Source of the DNA: Virgibacillus_O sediminis
Lineage (GTDB): Bacteria; Bacillota; Bacilli; Bacillales; Amphibacillaceae
DNA length: 64,000 nt
Assembly: GCF_042643265.1 (NCBI RefSeq)
Contig: NZ_JBHRRZ010000038.1
Coordinates: forward strand, 1-64,000
Direction of reading: 5' to 3'
Positions 8,343 to 16,564 of the stretch are shown here, in pieces. How positions within the stretch are numbered: position 1 is the first letter of the stretch; every line of letters begins with the position of its first letter. The position numbers were made by a program, and so were the translations under genes. The notes below the pieces were generated by a model that saw nothing but the letters and a program-made list of their open reading frames with translations, searched no databases and had not been told where the DNA came from.

Positions 8343-9497
8343 GTGAAACTATATGGACTTGGATCCATGGAAGAAAGAATAGAGAAATTAGAAGACGCCG
8401 TCTCACAATTTGCCGATCGTTCCCAACAATATGATGAGGAAGGGAGCTTTCCGTTTGAAAATTTCCAGGTACTGAAAAATATTGGGTATCCGGCCCTTTC
8501 TATCCCAAAAAGATACGGCGGCCTGGGAATCACTCTTTATGAACTTCTTAAAATGCAGGAAACTATTGCGAAAAAAGATGGCGCAACAGCTCTATCCATC
8601 GGTTGGCACATGGGCATCACCAAACATCTTGGGGAGAATGAAATTTGGCCAGAGGAGAAGTATAAACGATTTGCCGAAGACGTCAAAGAAAACGGAGCAT
8701 TACTTAATAATGCAGCAACTGAGCCGGCAACAGGAAGCCCAACCCGCGGGGGAAGACCGGAGACCACAGCGCAAGGGACAGATACCGGCTGGATGATCAA
8801 CGGCCGGAAAACATTTACCACCATGGCTCCTATCCTGGACTATTTTGTAGTGAGTGCTTCCATTGAAGGAACAGACCAAACAAGGAACTTTCTGGTTCAC
8901 CGGAGAAACTCCGGCGTCTCTGTGGAAGAGACATGGGATTCCATTGCCATGCGGGCCACTGGCAGCCATGACCTCGTACTTAATGATGTACAAGTAAATA
9001 AGGATGACTTAGTGGAATACATCAAGCCGGGTAACAAACCTGCAGCAGGGTGGCTCCTGCATATCCCTGCATGTTATTTAGGCATTGCAAGAGCGGCACA
9101 AAAATATGCTGTTGATTTTGCCTCGACATACTCACCCAACAGCATTGAGGGCACCATCTCCGATTTGCCTAACGTCAAGCAAAAGCTGGGAGAGATTGAA
9201 TTATTGCTGATGGAGAGCGAGCACTTCCTATATAATGTCGCTGCTCAATGGGATGAGGGAAACTTGGAAAAACGCAATGCGATGAAACCGGTTCTCGGTG
9301 CGGTAAAGCTTTCTGTCGTCAATAAAGCAGTCGAAGCGGTCGACATAGCCATGAGAGTGGCTGGTGCGCGCAGCCTTTCCCGGCAGAATCCCCTGCAGCG
9401 CCATTACCGTGATGTACGTGCCGGACTGCATAACCCACCTATGGATGATATGACCATTATGCAGTTGGCAGCCAAGAGTCTAGATGATTATTCCTGA
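8343..9497 (+). CDS. Acyl-CoA dehydrogenase family flavoprotein (YdbM-like)
   Basis: A 384-residue FAD enzyme of the acyl-CoA dehydrogenase superfamily: N-terminal helical domain, central beta domain (motif NGRKTFTTMAP and following) and C-terminal four-helix domain. It resembles the B. subtilis YdbM type and some desulfurisation-type (DszC-like) members more than classical fatty-acid dehydrogenases. The start is GTG at 8343 with AGGAGGG eight bases upstream. It stands alone, with no electron-transfer or acyl-CoA ligase gene beside it. It could be an alpha,beta-dehydrogenase or a flavin-dependent monooxygenase; the substrate is unknown. Confidence 0.8.
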   Translation: MKLYGLGSMEERIEKLEDAVSQFADRSQQYDEEGSFPFENFQVLKNIGYPALSIPKRYGGLGITLYELLKMQETIAKKDGATALSIGWHMGITKHLGENEIWPEEKYKRFAEDVKENGALLNNAATEPATGSPTRGGRPETTAQGTDTGWMINGRKTFTTMAPILDYFVVSASIEGTDQTRNFLVHRRNSGVSVEETWDSIAMRATGSHDLVLNDVQVNKDDLVEYIKPGNKPAAGWLLHIPACYLGIARAAQKYAVDFASTYSPNSIEGTISDLPNVKQKLGEIELLLMESEHFLYNVAAQWDEGNLEKRNAMKPVLGAVKLSVVNKAVEAVDIAMRVAGARSLSRQNPLQRHYRDVRAGLHNPPMDDMTIMQLAAKSLDDYS

Positions 9498-9673
9498 CTC
9501 TCATTTTTACAATCCTTGGCGTTTTAGAAATTTAATTGAAATACAAATGTAAGATTATCTCCTTCATAAGTGTGGTATTAGATTATAAGATATATCATGC
9601 TTTTTTTACGAATACAAGGCTTCGATTAAATTAAGCTGATGCCATGCATATCAGCTATCTAGGGGTGAGACAC

Positions 9674-10612
9674 ATGAAAGGAATCATACTTGCCGGCGGC
9701 AGTGGAACAAGACTGTCACCGAGCACAAACAGTATCAATAAACATCTGCTCGCCGTGTACGACAAACCGATGATCTATTATCCGCTCTCCGTATTGATGC
9801 TCGGAGGGATTAAAGAAATCATGATCATCAGTACACCAGAAGATACGTCACGCTTCCAACAGCTCTTAGGTGATGGCTCAGAGCTTGGAATCCGCCTGGA
9901 ATATCAGGAGCAGAGGGAGCCAAAGGGAATACCTGAAGCGTTGATCATTGCCGAAGACTTTGTCGGCATCGACAAGGTGGCATTGATTCTGGCTGACAAC
10001 ATCTTCTACGGCCAAGGGTTCACCACCCTGCTCCGGAAAGCCATCAAGAACCACCGGCATGCCACTGTTTTCGGCTATCGTGTGAAAGACCCGGAAAGAT
10101 TTGGAGTTGTGGAATTCGACCGCTTCCAAAAGGTTCTCTCACTGGAGGAAAAACCCCAAGATCCGAGATCGGATTTCGCTGTGACTGGTCTGTACCTATA
10201 CGACCACCGTGCCGTAAAGATCGCCAAAAAGCTGAAACCGTCGGCAAGAGGTGAACTGGAAATCACTGATTTAAATAAAGAATACTTAAAACGCGGCCAG
10301 CTGGATGTAGAGCTGCTCGGCCGTGGCTTTGCATGGATGGACGCTGGCACACATGAATCACTGTTTGAAGCAGCCGAGTTTGTAAAAATCACGCAGCAAC
10401 GGCAAGGCTTCAAGCTGGCCTGTTTGGAAGAGATCGCCTACTACCTAGGATATATTTCTAAAGATGAGCTAAACCGGAAAGGGAAGTCGATGGAGAAGAA
10501 TGACTACGGCCAATATTTGCTGGAGATTGCTGCCCGGAAGCATACTACCCAATACTGGGACCCGGATTCCATCGATCAGCATCCGATGTTGGGGCTGGCT
10601 GGAAATGAATAA
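9674..10612 (+). CDS. rmlA: Glucose-1-phosphate thymidylyltransferase
   Basis: Cytoplasmic nucleotidyltransferase joining glucose-1-phosphate and dTTP to give dTDP-glucose, the first step of dTDP-deoxysugar synthesis. From the ATG at 9674 (AGGGGTGAG upstream) it has 312 residues. The pyrophosphorylase signature GGSGTRLSPST lies near residues 8-18, followed by the DKPMIYYPLS segment and the C-terminal CLEEIAYYLGYI helix typical of RmlA. About 20 extra residues follow the usual end. It opens a seven-gene operon whose later members use the product for an aminosugar; rmlC and rmlD are missing, so rhamnose is not made here. Confidence 0.92.
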   Translation: MKGIILAGGSGTRLSPSTNSINKHLLAVYDKPMIYYPLSVLMLGGIKEIMIISTPEDTSRFQQLLGDGSELGIRLEYQEQREPKGIPEALIIAEDFVGIDKVALILADNIFYGQGFTTLLRKAIKNHRHATVFGYRVKDPERFGVVEFDRFQKVLSLEEKPQDPRSDFAVTGLYLYDHRAVKIAKKLKPSARGELEITDLNKEYLKRGQLDVELLGRGFAWMDAGTHESLFEAAEFVKITQQRQGFKLACLEEIAYYLGYISKDELNRKGKSMEKNDYGQYLLEIAARKHTTQYWDPDSIDQHPMLGLAGNE

Positions 10613-11642
10613 TGACCAGCAGACACTGCTAATTACAGGAGGAGCCGGATTCATCGGCTCTAACTTCATCGACTTTTTTACAGAAAAATATCCGAAAACC
10701 CAGGTATTAAATATTGATAAGCTTACTTACGCAGGCAATCTGGATAATCTCCGAGAGATTGAACCGAGGAAGAACTACCATTTCATTCAGGGAGACATTG
10801 GAGATGAAGATACGGTTACTTCCATTTTTGAAGAATATGATATCTCAGGTGTGATCAATTTTGCTGCTGAATCCCATGTGGATCGGTCCATTGAGGACTC
10901 CCATGCATTTGTGGAGTCCAATGTGCTTGGCACCCTAACCTTATTAAATGCAGCCAAAAAGGATTGGGAGGAAAAGGGAGAGCTTGCGACCAGAAGGTTC
11001 CATCAAATTTCCACCGATGAAGTCTATGGCTCCCTCGGTAAAGAAGGAAGCTTTTCCGAGTCCACCCCATACAATCCAAGGAACCCATACAGTGCATCCA
11101 AGGCCAGTGCAAACTTCTTTGTCAAAAGCTTCGGCCACACGTATGGGATGAATGTGGTCATCTCCTCGAGTTCCAATAATTATGGCCCTCGGCAACATAA
11201 GGAGAAGCTGATTCCAACTATCATCCATCATGCTTTGGATGGAAAACAGATTCCTATTTATGGGGACGGAGAAAACATCCGTGACTGGCTGTATGTCATG
11301 GATCATTGCCGAGCACTCGATGCAGTCTATCATCAAGGCGGCCCTTTGGAGACATATAATATCGGCGGAGGAAATGAACGAACCAATAAGGAAATAGCCT
11401 CACAGATTTGTAGCATCCTGGATGAATTCGTCCCCGATTACCGCCAGTCTTCCGCTATTATGAGCTATAAAGAACTAATTACATTCACCGAGGATCGGAA
11501 AGGGCATGACCGGAGATATTCAGTAGATGACCGGAAAATCAGACAGGAACTGGGCTGGGAGCCTGTAGTTGATTTCGCTTCGGGACTCTGGAAAACCGTA
11601 GAATGGTATGTGAACGAATGGAAAAAAGTCCAGACATTCTAA
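10605..11642 (+). CDS. rmlB: dTDP-glucose 4,6-dehydratase
   Basis: NAD-dependent short-chain dehydrogenase/reductase that converts dTDP-glucose to dTDP-4-keto-6-deoxyglucose. From the ATG at 10605 it has 345 residues: nucleotide fold TGGAGFIGSNF near residues 10-20, STDEVYG region, catalytic Tyr-x3-Lys in YSASK, and a C-terminal sugar-nucleotide domain. It overlaps the rmlA stop by 8 bases, a coupled start. A frame opening at 10500 lacks support. Its product is the precursor for the WecE aminotransferase encoded four genes later. Confidence 0.94.
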   Translation: MNNDQQTLLITGGAGFIGSNFIDFFTEKYPKTQVLNIDKLTYAGNLDNLREIEPRKNYHFIQGDIGDEDTVTSIFEEYDISGVINFAAESHVDRSIEDSHAFVESNVLGTLTLLNAAKKDWEEKGELATRRFHQISTDEVYGSLGKEGSFSESTPYNPRNPYSASKASANFFVKSFGHTYGMNVVISSSSNNYGPRQHKEKLIPTIIHHALDGKQIPIYGDGENIRDWLYVMDHCRALDAVYHQGGPLETYNIGGGNERTNKEIASQICSILDEFVPDYRQSSAIMSYKELITFTEDRKGHDRRYSVDDRKIRQELGWEPVVDFASGLWKTVEWYVNEWKKVQTF

Positions 11643-12589
11643 TATCGGTGGTGATCCCGGTCTATGGCTGTGAAACCTGCCTGGTAGAGCTTTGCAGCCG
11701 TATCCGTGACACCATTACCAGTATCCCAGCCCAATATGAAATCATCCTGGTCAATGACGCCAGCCCTGATGGAGCTTGGGAAACCATCAGGAAACTTAGT
11801 GAACAAGACACAAACATTACTGGATTGGACTTTGCACGAAACTTCGGCCAGCATCATGCTATTACCGCCGGTCTCGACTATACAAACGGAGATTGGGTTG
11901 TTGTCATGGACTGTGACCTGCAAGACCGTCCGGAAGAGATTGCCAGCCTCTATCAAAAGGCATTGGAAGGATATGAAGTGGTGTTTGGAAAAAGAGTGGA
12001 ACGCCAGGACAGCTGGCTGAAGAAGAAGGGTTCCCGGCTTTTCTATAAAATCTATGATTATTTCAGCGGGCAATCCACCGATTTTACCGTGGCCAACTTC
12101 AGCATCAGTGCCAAAAAAGTGGTATCGGGATATCGCCGAATGCGGGAGCAGAACCGCTACTTCCCTCTATTTATTCAATGGATGGGCTACCGGACGGCGA
12201 AAATCCCTGTCGAACATAATGCCAGAAAAGAAGGCAAATCTTCCTATAACCTTAGTAAATTACTTACGCTGGCAACCGATGCGATCGTTTCCCAATCCAA
12301 CAAGCCGCTGAGACTGTCGATTCAGTTTGGCTTTCTTGTCTCTTTCGCATCCTTTTTATATGCCTTATACTTATTTGCCCGCTATTTTTTCCTTGATGAG
12401 CGTGTTGCAGGATGGACCAGTGTGATGGTATCCATCTTCTTCATCGGAGGGCTGATCTTCTTCAATTTCGGCATCCTTGGCCTGTATATCGGAAAAATTT
12501 TTAACGAGACAAAAGCCAGGCCTTTATATCTAATACGCGAAACAACAGACGAAGCAACAGATACAGAAGAACAGGAGCTGATAGAATGA
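11618..12589 (+). CDS. GT2 glycosyltransferase, probable undecaprenyl-phosphate sugar transferase
   Basis: A 323-residue family 2 glycosyltransferase. The N-terminal GT-A domain has VVIPVYGCE, VNDASPDGAWE and a DCDLQD metal-binding motif. The C-terminal third carries two transmembrane helices near residues 230-255 and 265-290. This is the plan of dolichyl/undecaprenyl-phosphate transferases such as ArnC, GtrB and CsbB, which put one sugar onto C55-P at the inner face of the membrane. It overlaps rmlB by 25 bases. In this operon the likely donor is dTDP-Fuc4NAc, giving C55-P-Fuc4NAc; donor and acceptor are inferred from context. Confidence 0.85.
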   Translation: MEKSPDILISVVIPVYGCETCLVELCSRIRDTITSIPAQYEIILVNDASPDGAWETIRKLSEQDTNITGLDFARNFGQHHAITAGLDYTNGDWVVVMDCDLQDRPEEIASLYQKALEGYEVVFGKRVERQDSWLKKKGSRLFYKIYDYFSGQSTDFTVANFSISAKKVVSGYRRMREQNRYFPLFIQWMGYRTAKIPVEHNARKEGKSSYNLSKLLTLATDAIVSQSNKPLRLSIQFGFLVSFASFLYALYLFARYFFLDERVAGWTSVMVSIFFIGGLIFFNFGILGLYIGKIFNETKARPLYLIRETTDEATDTEEQELIE

Positions 12590-13275
12590 CCGAGTACTTG
12601 GAACCCACCCCGTGGGATAAGCGGAACTTCCTGATTGATACGTACCAACTGACAGAATACAGTGAAGCCGCTCTCCAGCAGACAAGTGAAACGGAAGGAC
12701 ATTTCACCCTGAAGGTCTCCCCATCTGCGGACACGCAAAATCTAGTGAAATATGGATTCTATTACGTGGATACACTGACAGAGCCTGTCTGCAGCAGGAG
12801 CCGGCTTGATACTGTCCATCAAGAAGGCATTCAATTTTCCCGGGAGTACGACCCAGAAAAAATTTTGGATATTGCAGCAGAGGCATTCAGCGGCGGGCGC
12901 TTCCACCGCGATTTCAACATTCCCGACTATATGGCAGACCGGAGATACCGCAACTGGGTCGGCGATCTCATGGAGCAAGATCAGATTCTTGCCCTCCACT
13001 TCGAAGATAAGACTGCCGGCTTCTTTGCTTATGAAAAAGATAAAATCCTGCTGCTTGGCATGCACAAGGATTTTCGCGGCAGAGGCCTTGCCAAGGCCTT
13101 TACCAGTGCATGTGTTGAAGAGCAGTTCCGAATTACCGGGTATGACCGGCTGAAAACTTCCATCTCTCCTTCCAATCCGGCATCATTGAATGTGTTCATT
13201 TCACTGGGTTTCCGTTTGAATGGTGCGGTCGATATCTATCACAAGCTGAACGGCTCCTTGCCGGTAGGAGGGTAA
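12586..13275 (+). CDS. GNAT acetyltransferase, WecD/RffC-like (dTDP-Fuc4N acetylation)
   Basis: A 229-residue acetyltransferase with a C-terminal GNAT fold. The acetyl-CoA loop is in FRGRGLAKAF near residues 162-171, and a typical helix-strand ending follows (PASLNVFISLGF). The N-terminal half resembles enterobacterial WecD (RffC), including a short RF-x-(I)PDYMADRRYRNW-like stretch ahead of the GNAT core. WecD acetylates the 4-amino group of dTDP-4-amino-4,6-dideoxygalactose. The start overlaps the GT2 stop (ATGA). The neighbouring wecE homologue makes this substrate assignment likely; exact substrate is inferred. Confidence 0.75.
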   Translation: MTEYLEPTPWDKRNFLIDTYQLTEYSEAALQQTSETEGHFTLKVSPSADTQNLVKYGFYYVDTLTEPVCSRSRLDTVHQEGIQFSREYDPEKILDIAAEAFSGGRFHRDFNIPDYMADRRYRNWVGDLMEQDQILALHFEDKTAGFFAYEKDKILLLGMHKDFRGRGLAKAFTSACVEEQFRITGYDRLKTSISPSNPASLNVFISLGFRLNGAVDIYHKLNGSLPVGG

Positions 13276-13279
13276 GACT

Positions 13280-13636
13280 ATGGGCTATGCCTATATTTTC
13301 GGCACGATTTTCTTCACCGTGTATGGACAGCTCATTCTGAAATGGAAGATTGACCAGCAAGGAAACCTGCCAGGCCCACTTGGGGATAAGATCCTTTTTC
13401 TTCTTCAATTGCTGCTGAACCCATGGATCATTTCCGGATTCCTGGCGGCTTTCCTTGCAGCATTGAGCTGGATGGCGGCGATGACCAAGTTTGATATCAG
13501 CTATGCGTATCCGTTCATGAGCCTGTCTTTCGTGCTGGTATTCATCCTTTCCGCCTTCTTGTTTGGCGAACCAGTAGACACACAAAAAATTATCGGCTTT
13601 TCCCTGATTGTCCTAGGGATTATCGTAATGAGGTGA
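13280..13636 (+). CDS. SMR-family membrane protein, ArnE-like lipid-linked aminosugar flippase
   Basis: A 118-residue protein with four predicted transmembrane helices in the small multidrug resistance/EamA fold. The YGQLILKW start and the segment ISYAYPFMSLSFV followed by FLFGEPV line up with ArnE of the polymyxin-resistance pathway, one half of the flippase that moves C55-P-L-Ara4N across the membrane. AGGAGGG precedes the ATG. Lying between the acetyltransferase and aminotransferase genes, it most likely flips a C55-P-linked 4-amino-4,6-dideoxysugar. Only one SMR gene is present, so it would act as a homodimer. A drug-efflux role is less likely given the context. Confidence 0.75.
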   Translation: MGYAYIFGTIFFTVYGQLILKWKIDQQGNLPGPLGDKILFLLQLLLNPWIISGFLAAFLAALSWMAAMTKFDISYAYPFMSLSFVLVFILSAFLFGEPVDTQKIIGFSLIVLGIIVMR

Positions 13637-13640
13637 TCAT

Positions 13641-14771
13641 ATGATTCCATTCAACAAACCTTGCAGCATCGGTACAGAAGAAGAAGCTATCAGACAAGCA
13701 ATCAATCAGAGTAAACTATCAGGCAATGGACCATTCGGGGAAAAATGCTCCAACTGGCTGGAGGACCGCCTCGACACCGAAAAAGCGATCCTCACTCCTT
13801 CCTGTACAGCCGCCCTGGAGATGACAGCCCTATTGGCAGAGATCGGTGAAAGTGATGAAGTCATTATGCCTTCTTATACCTTTGTCTCTACTGCCAATGC
13901 CTTTGCATTGAGGGGAGCGTCCATCCGCTTTGTCGATATTTCGCCAGAGACGATGAACATCAATGCCGAACAGATCGCCAAAGCGGTCACAAGCCGGACA
14001 AAAGCCATTGTCGTTGTCCACTATGCAGGTGTTTCCTGTGATATGGAGCGGATAATGGAAATTGCCCAAGAACACCATTTATGGGTAATTGAGGACGCCG
14101 CTCAGTCATTGATGAGTAATTATAAGGGAAGGCCCCTTGGCACCATCGGCCATATGGGAACGTTCAGTTTTCATGAAACGAAAAATTACACATGTGGAGA
14201 AGGTGGAGCACTGCTGGTCAACGATTCCTCGCTGATTGAACGGGCAGAGATCTTACAGGAAAAAGGTACAGACCGCTCCCAGTTCCTCAAAGGGATGGTG
14301 GATAAATATACGTGGCGCGACCTCGGCTCCTCCTACCTTCTAAGCGAGCTGAATGCTGCATATCTATCTGTGCAGCTCGACCATGCGGATGACATTAACG
14401 AACAGCGGCTCCGAATATGGAGCAGGTACCAGCAGGGATTGCAGCAGCTATTTGATGATGGACATTTGGAAGGACCGCAGATTCCCGATGATTGTCAACA
14501 TAATGCCCATATGTTTTATGTGAAGGCAAAGAATTCAGAGGAACGTTCTATGCTGGCTGCCCATCTGAAAGAACAGGGTGTGATGGCTGTTCCACACTAT
14601 GTTCCACTCCATTCTTCGCATGCCGGAAAACGGTTCGGGACATTCGTTGGTGAAGATAGGTGGACGACAGCGGAAAGCGAAAAGCTGTTGCGGATGCCGT
14701 TGTACTATGGACTGACAGAAAAGGATGTGGATCATGGGATCAAGGCTGTTCACGCATATTTCCAAAAATAA
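13641..14771 (+). CDS. wecE: dTDP-4-amino-4,6-dideoxygalactose transaminase
   Basis: PLP-dependent DegT/DnrJ/EryC1 aminotransferase that turns dTDP-4-keto-6-deoxyglucose into dTDP-4-amino-4,6-dideoxygalactose (dTDP-Fuc4N) using glutamate. The 376 residues match enterobacterial WecE/RffA across the length, including MIPFN at the N-terminus, LTPSCTAALEM, MPSYTFVSTANAF, and the PLP-lysine segment SFHETKNYTCGEGG. Later blocks DKYTWRDLGSSYL and NAHMFYVK also fit. GAGGTGAT precedes the ATG, 4 bases after the SMR gene. WecE is best known from enterobacterial common antigen; an operon like this in a Bacillaceae is notable. Overall match strongly supports this substrate over other sugar aminotransferases. 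Confidence 0.9.
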   Translation: MIPFNKPCSIGTEEEAIRQAINQSKLSGNGPFGEKCSNWLEDRLDTEKAILTPSCTAALEMTALLAEIGESDEVIMPSYTFVSTANAFALRGASIRFVDISPETMNINAEQIAKAVTSRTKAIVVVHYAGVSCDMERIMEIAQEHHLWVIEDAAQSLMSNYKGRPLGTIGHMGTFSFHETKNYTCGEGGALLVNDSSLIERAEILQEKGTDRSQFLKGMVDKYTWRDLGSSYLLSELNAAYLSVQLDHADDINEQRLRIWSRYQQGLQQLFDDGHLEGPQIPDDCQHNAHMFYVKAKNSEERSMLAAHLKEQGVMAVPHYVPLHSSHAGKRFGTFVGEDRWTTAESEKLLRMPLYYGLTEKDVDHGIKAVHAYFQK

Positions 14772-16425
14772 GTACATCTGGCTGGCCGGAATTATATTAG
14801 CTACATATCTCCTCCCCTACTACATACTTGGTGAGGACACCCATATTCGGGTCCATGATAATATGGATTCCAATATCGTCTGGTACCAGCTGCTGGCAGA
14901 ACATGGCCCAATTTTCACCTTCGAGGATGCAGAGCTGCCTCAGGTCATCAACGGCCTGCCGAGAAGTACGCTACCTTCAGCATTTGATGCAGTGGTTTGG
15001 CTGTATGTATGGTTCGAACCAATGACAGCTTATACGATCAGCCAGACCATCATGCGTGTCGGTGCATTTATTGGCATGTATCTGCTGCTAAGCCGATTCG
15101 TCTTTAAGCAGAAATCCCGCCAGCTGATTACCGCGGGTGTTTCCCTGTGTTTTGCCATGCTTCCTTATTGGCCGTCGGGAGCCTTGTCCATTGCCGGCCT
15201 TCCATTAGCGCTTTATCTATTTTTGATGATTCGGAAACATGGCTGGGATACACCTAAGCGGCACTGGCTGGTTCTCCTGTTGATTCCATTCTTCTCCAAT
15301 TTTGTGCTCACCTTCGTCTTTTTTCTCGGGGTCATGGGCTTATTTTGGCTTATCGACTGGTATCGGAAAAAGGAGCTGAACTGGCCATGGTTTACGGCCA
15401 TTTGTACGATGACAGCAATTTATGTGGTAAAGAATTACCTTCTGATCACTTCAATGTTCTTTTCCGAAGGGTTCACCTCCCATCGGGAAGAAATGGATCT
15501 TGGCTACAATTCCTTTGAACGTACGTACGAATTAGCATGGGAAAATTTCCTGTACGGACTCACCCATGATGAAGCACATCAGGCCTATATCATTGTTCCA
15601 TTGGTTCTTACGGCTATGTTGATATTGGCATGGAAGAATATCCCGCCGAAAAAGCTGCTGGCATTGTGGGCCGTAAATTTGATTCTCGCCACATGGTATG
15701 CCTTCTGGTACTGGGAAGGTATGCGGGTATTGAAGGATAATTTCATGGTTGCCAATACGTTCAACTTCGCCCGTATCCATTTCTTCGACCCGGCGATTTG
15801 GTATATCGCCTTTGCCCTTGCGCTGGCTGTAGTTTGGAGACATGTGAAATGGGGGCCTATCCTTGTGGCAGTACTGATTTTCATGCAGGCATACCATCTG
15901 TTCGGATTGAATGAGGAATTGAAATACCGCTCCTATGGCATGCCGACATTTGCCGAGTTCTATTCCGAGGAATTGTTCCAGGAAATTGAGGATTATATCG
16001 GAGAGGACCAGTCCGATTACCGCGTCGTGAGTATCGGTATGCATCCGACTATTGCTCAATTCAACGGTTTTTATACGCTAGACACATACAATAACAGCTA
16101 TCCACTGGAATATAAGCATGAGTTCCGGAAAATCATTGCCGGTGAACTGGAAAAAAACCCAACACTGAAGAACTACTTCGATGACTGGGGCGGCCGGCTT
16201 TATATGTATGTAGCAGAGCACGGGAAAGACTATCTTTTTACCAAGAATCGCAACGAACCGATCGAACAGCTGGATATCAACACAGATGCGTTGGAAGAGC
16301 TTGGCGGTGACTATATCCTGTCTGCAGTTCCAATAAGCAACTACGAAGAACTGGGACTCGAATATGAAGAGACCTTTGAAAATGACCAATCGCCATGGGA
16401 AATCAGGCTATATAGTCTGTCCTGA
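14734..16425 (+). CDS. Large polytopic membrane protein, candidate GT-C glycosyltransferase (YkoS/DUF6044-like)
   Basis: A 563-residue protein with about ten hydrophobic segments over the first 400 residues and a soluble C-terminal region of about 150 residues, probably outside the cell. An acidic patch (IRVHDNMDSN) follows the first helix, where GT-C enzymes such as ArnT and YfhO carry their catalytic Asp. Overall it recalls B. subtilis YkoS and YfhO-type proteins that use C55-P-sugars to decorate cell-surface polymers. The ATG at 14734 (AAGGA upstream) is preferred to one at 14725; either overlaps wecE. It is the last gene of the operon. The catalytic role is inferred from topology and context. 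Confidence 0.6.
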   Translation: MGSRLFTHISKNKYIWLAGIILATYLLPYYILGEDTHIRVHDNMDSNIVWYQLLAEHGPIFTFEDAELPQVINGLPRSTLPSAFDAVVWLYVWFEPMTAYTISQTIMRVGAFIGMYLLLSRFVFKQKSRQLITAGVSLCFAMLPYWPSGALSIAGLPLALYLFLMIRKHGWDTPKRHWLVLLLIPFFSNFVLTFVFFLGVMGLFWLIDWYRKKELNWPWFTAICTMTAIYVVKNYLLITSMFFSEGFTSHREEMDLGYNSFERTYELAWENFLYGLTHDEAHQAYIIVPLVLTAMLILAWKNIPPKKLLALWAVNLILATWYAFWYWEGMRVLKDNFMVANTFNFARIHFFDPAIWYIAFALALAVVWRHVKWGPILVAVLIFMQAYHLFGLNEELKYRSYGMPTFAEFYSEELFQEIEDYIGEDQSDYRVVSIGMHPTIAQFNGFYTLDTYNNSYPLEYKHEFRKIIAGELEKNPTLKNYFDDWGGRLYMYVAEHGKDYLFTKNRNEPIEQLDINTDALEELGGDYILSAVPISNYEELGLEYEETFENDQSPWEIRLYSLS

Positions 16426-16428
16426 AGC

Positions 16429-16492
16429 GGTGGCGGCACGAGTTGAGTATGGTGGCGACCGAGTGGAGGCTGGTGCGGCACGAGTTGGGCAT
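16429..16492. repeat. Three imperfect tandem repeats of 21-22 bp
   Basis: Units 16429-16450, 16451-16471 and 16472-16492 all begin GGTG and share the core GGCACGAGTTG or a variant of it. The outer two share the exact 13-mer GCGGCACGAGTTG. They follow the stop of the membrane-protein gene directly. Function unknown; they may be a short minisatellite. Confidence 0.6.
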
Positions 16493-16510
16493 ACTGTATA
16501 ACGTAAATAT

Positions 16511-16542
16511 AGAGGCTGGGACTCTTCTTGCCCAAGCCTCTT
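16511..16542. terminator. Terminator between convergent operons
   Basis: The arms AGAGGCTGGG (16511-16520) and CCCAAGCCTCT (16531-16541) pair with one bulged base. On the minus strand a short T-rich stretch follows, and A-rich sequence lies on the plus side. It would serve the converging glycan operon and the ectoine-type operon. Confidence 0.55.
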
Positions 16543-16564
16543 AAAAAATCATCAACTATGTCCT

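Noticed and set aside
9674..11642. Rhamnose biosynthesis reading of rmlA-rmlB
   Set aside because: rmlC and rmlD are absent and wecE/wecD homologues follow, so the flow is to an aminosugar.
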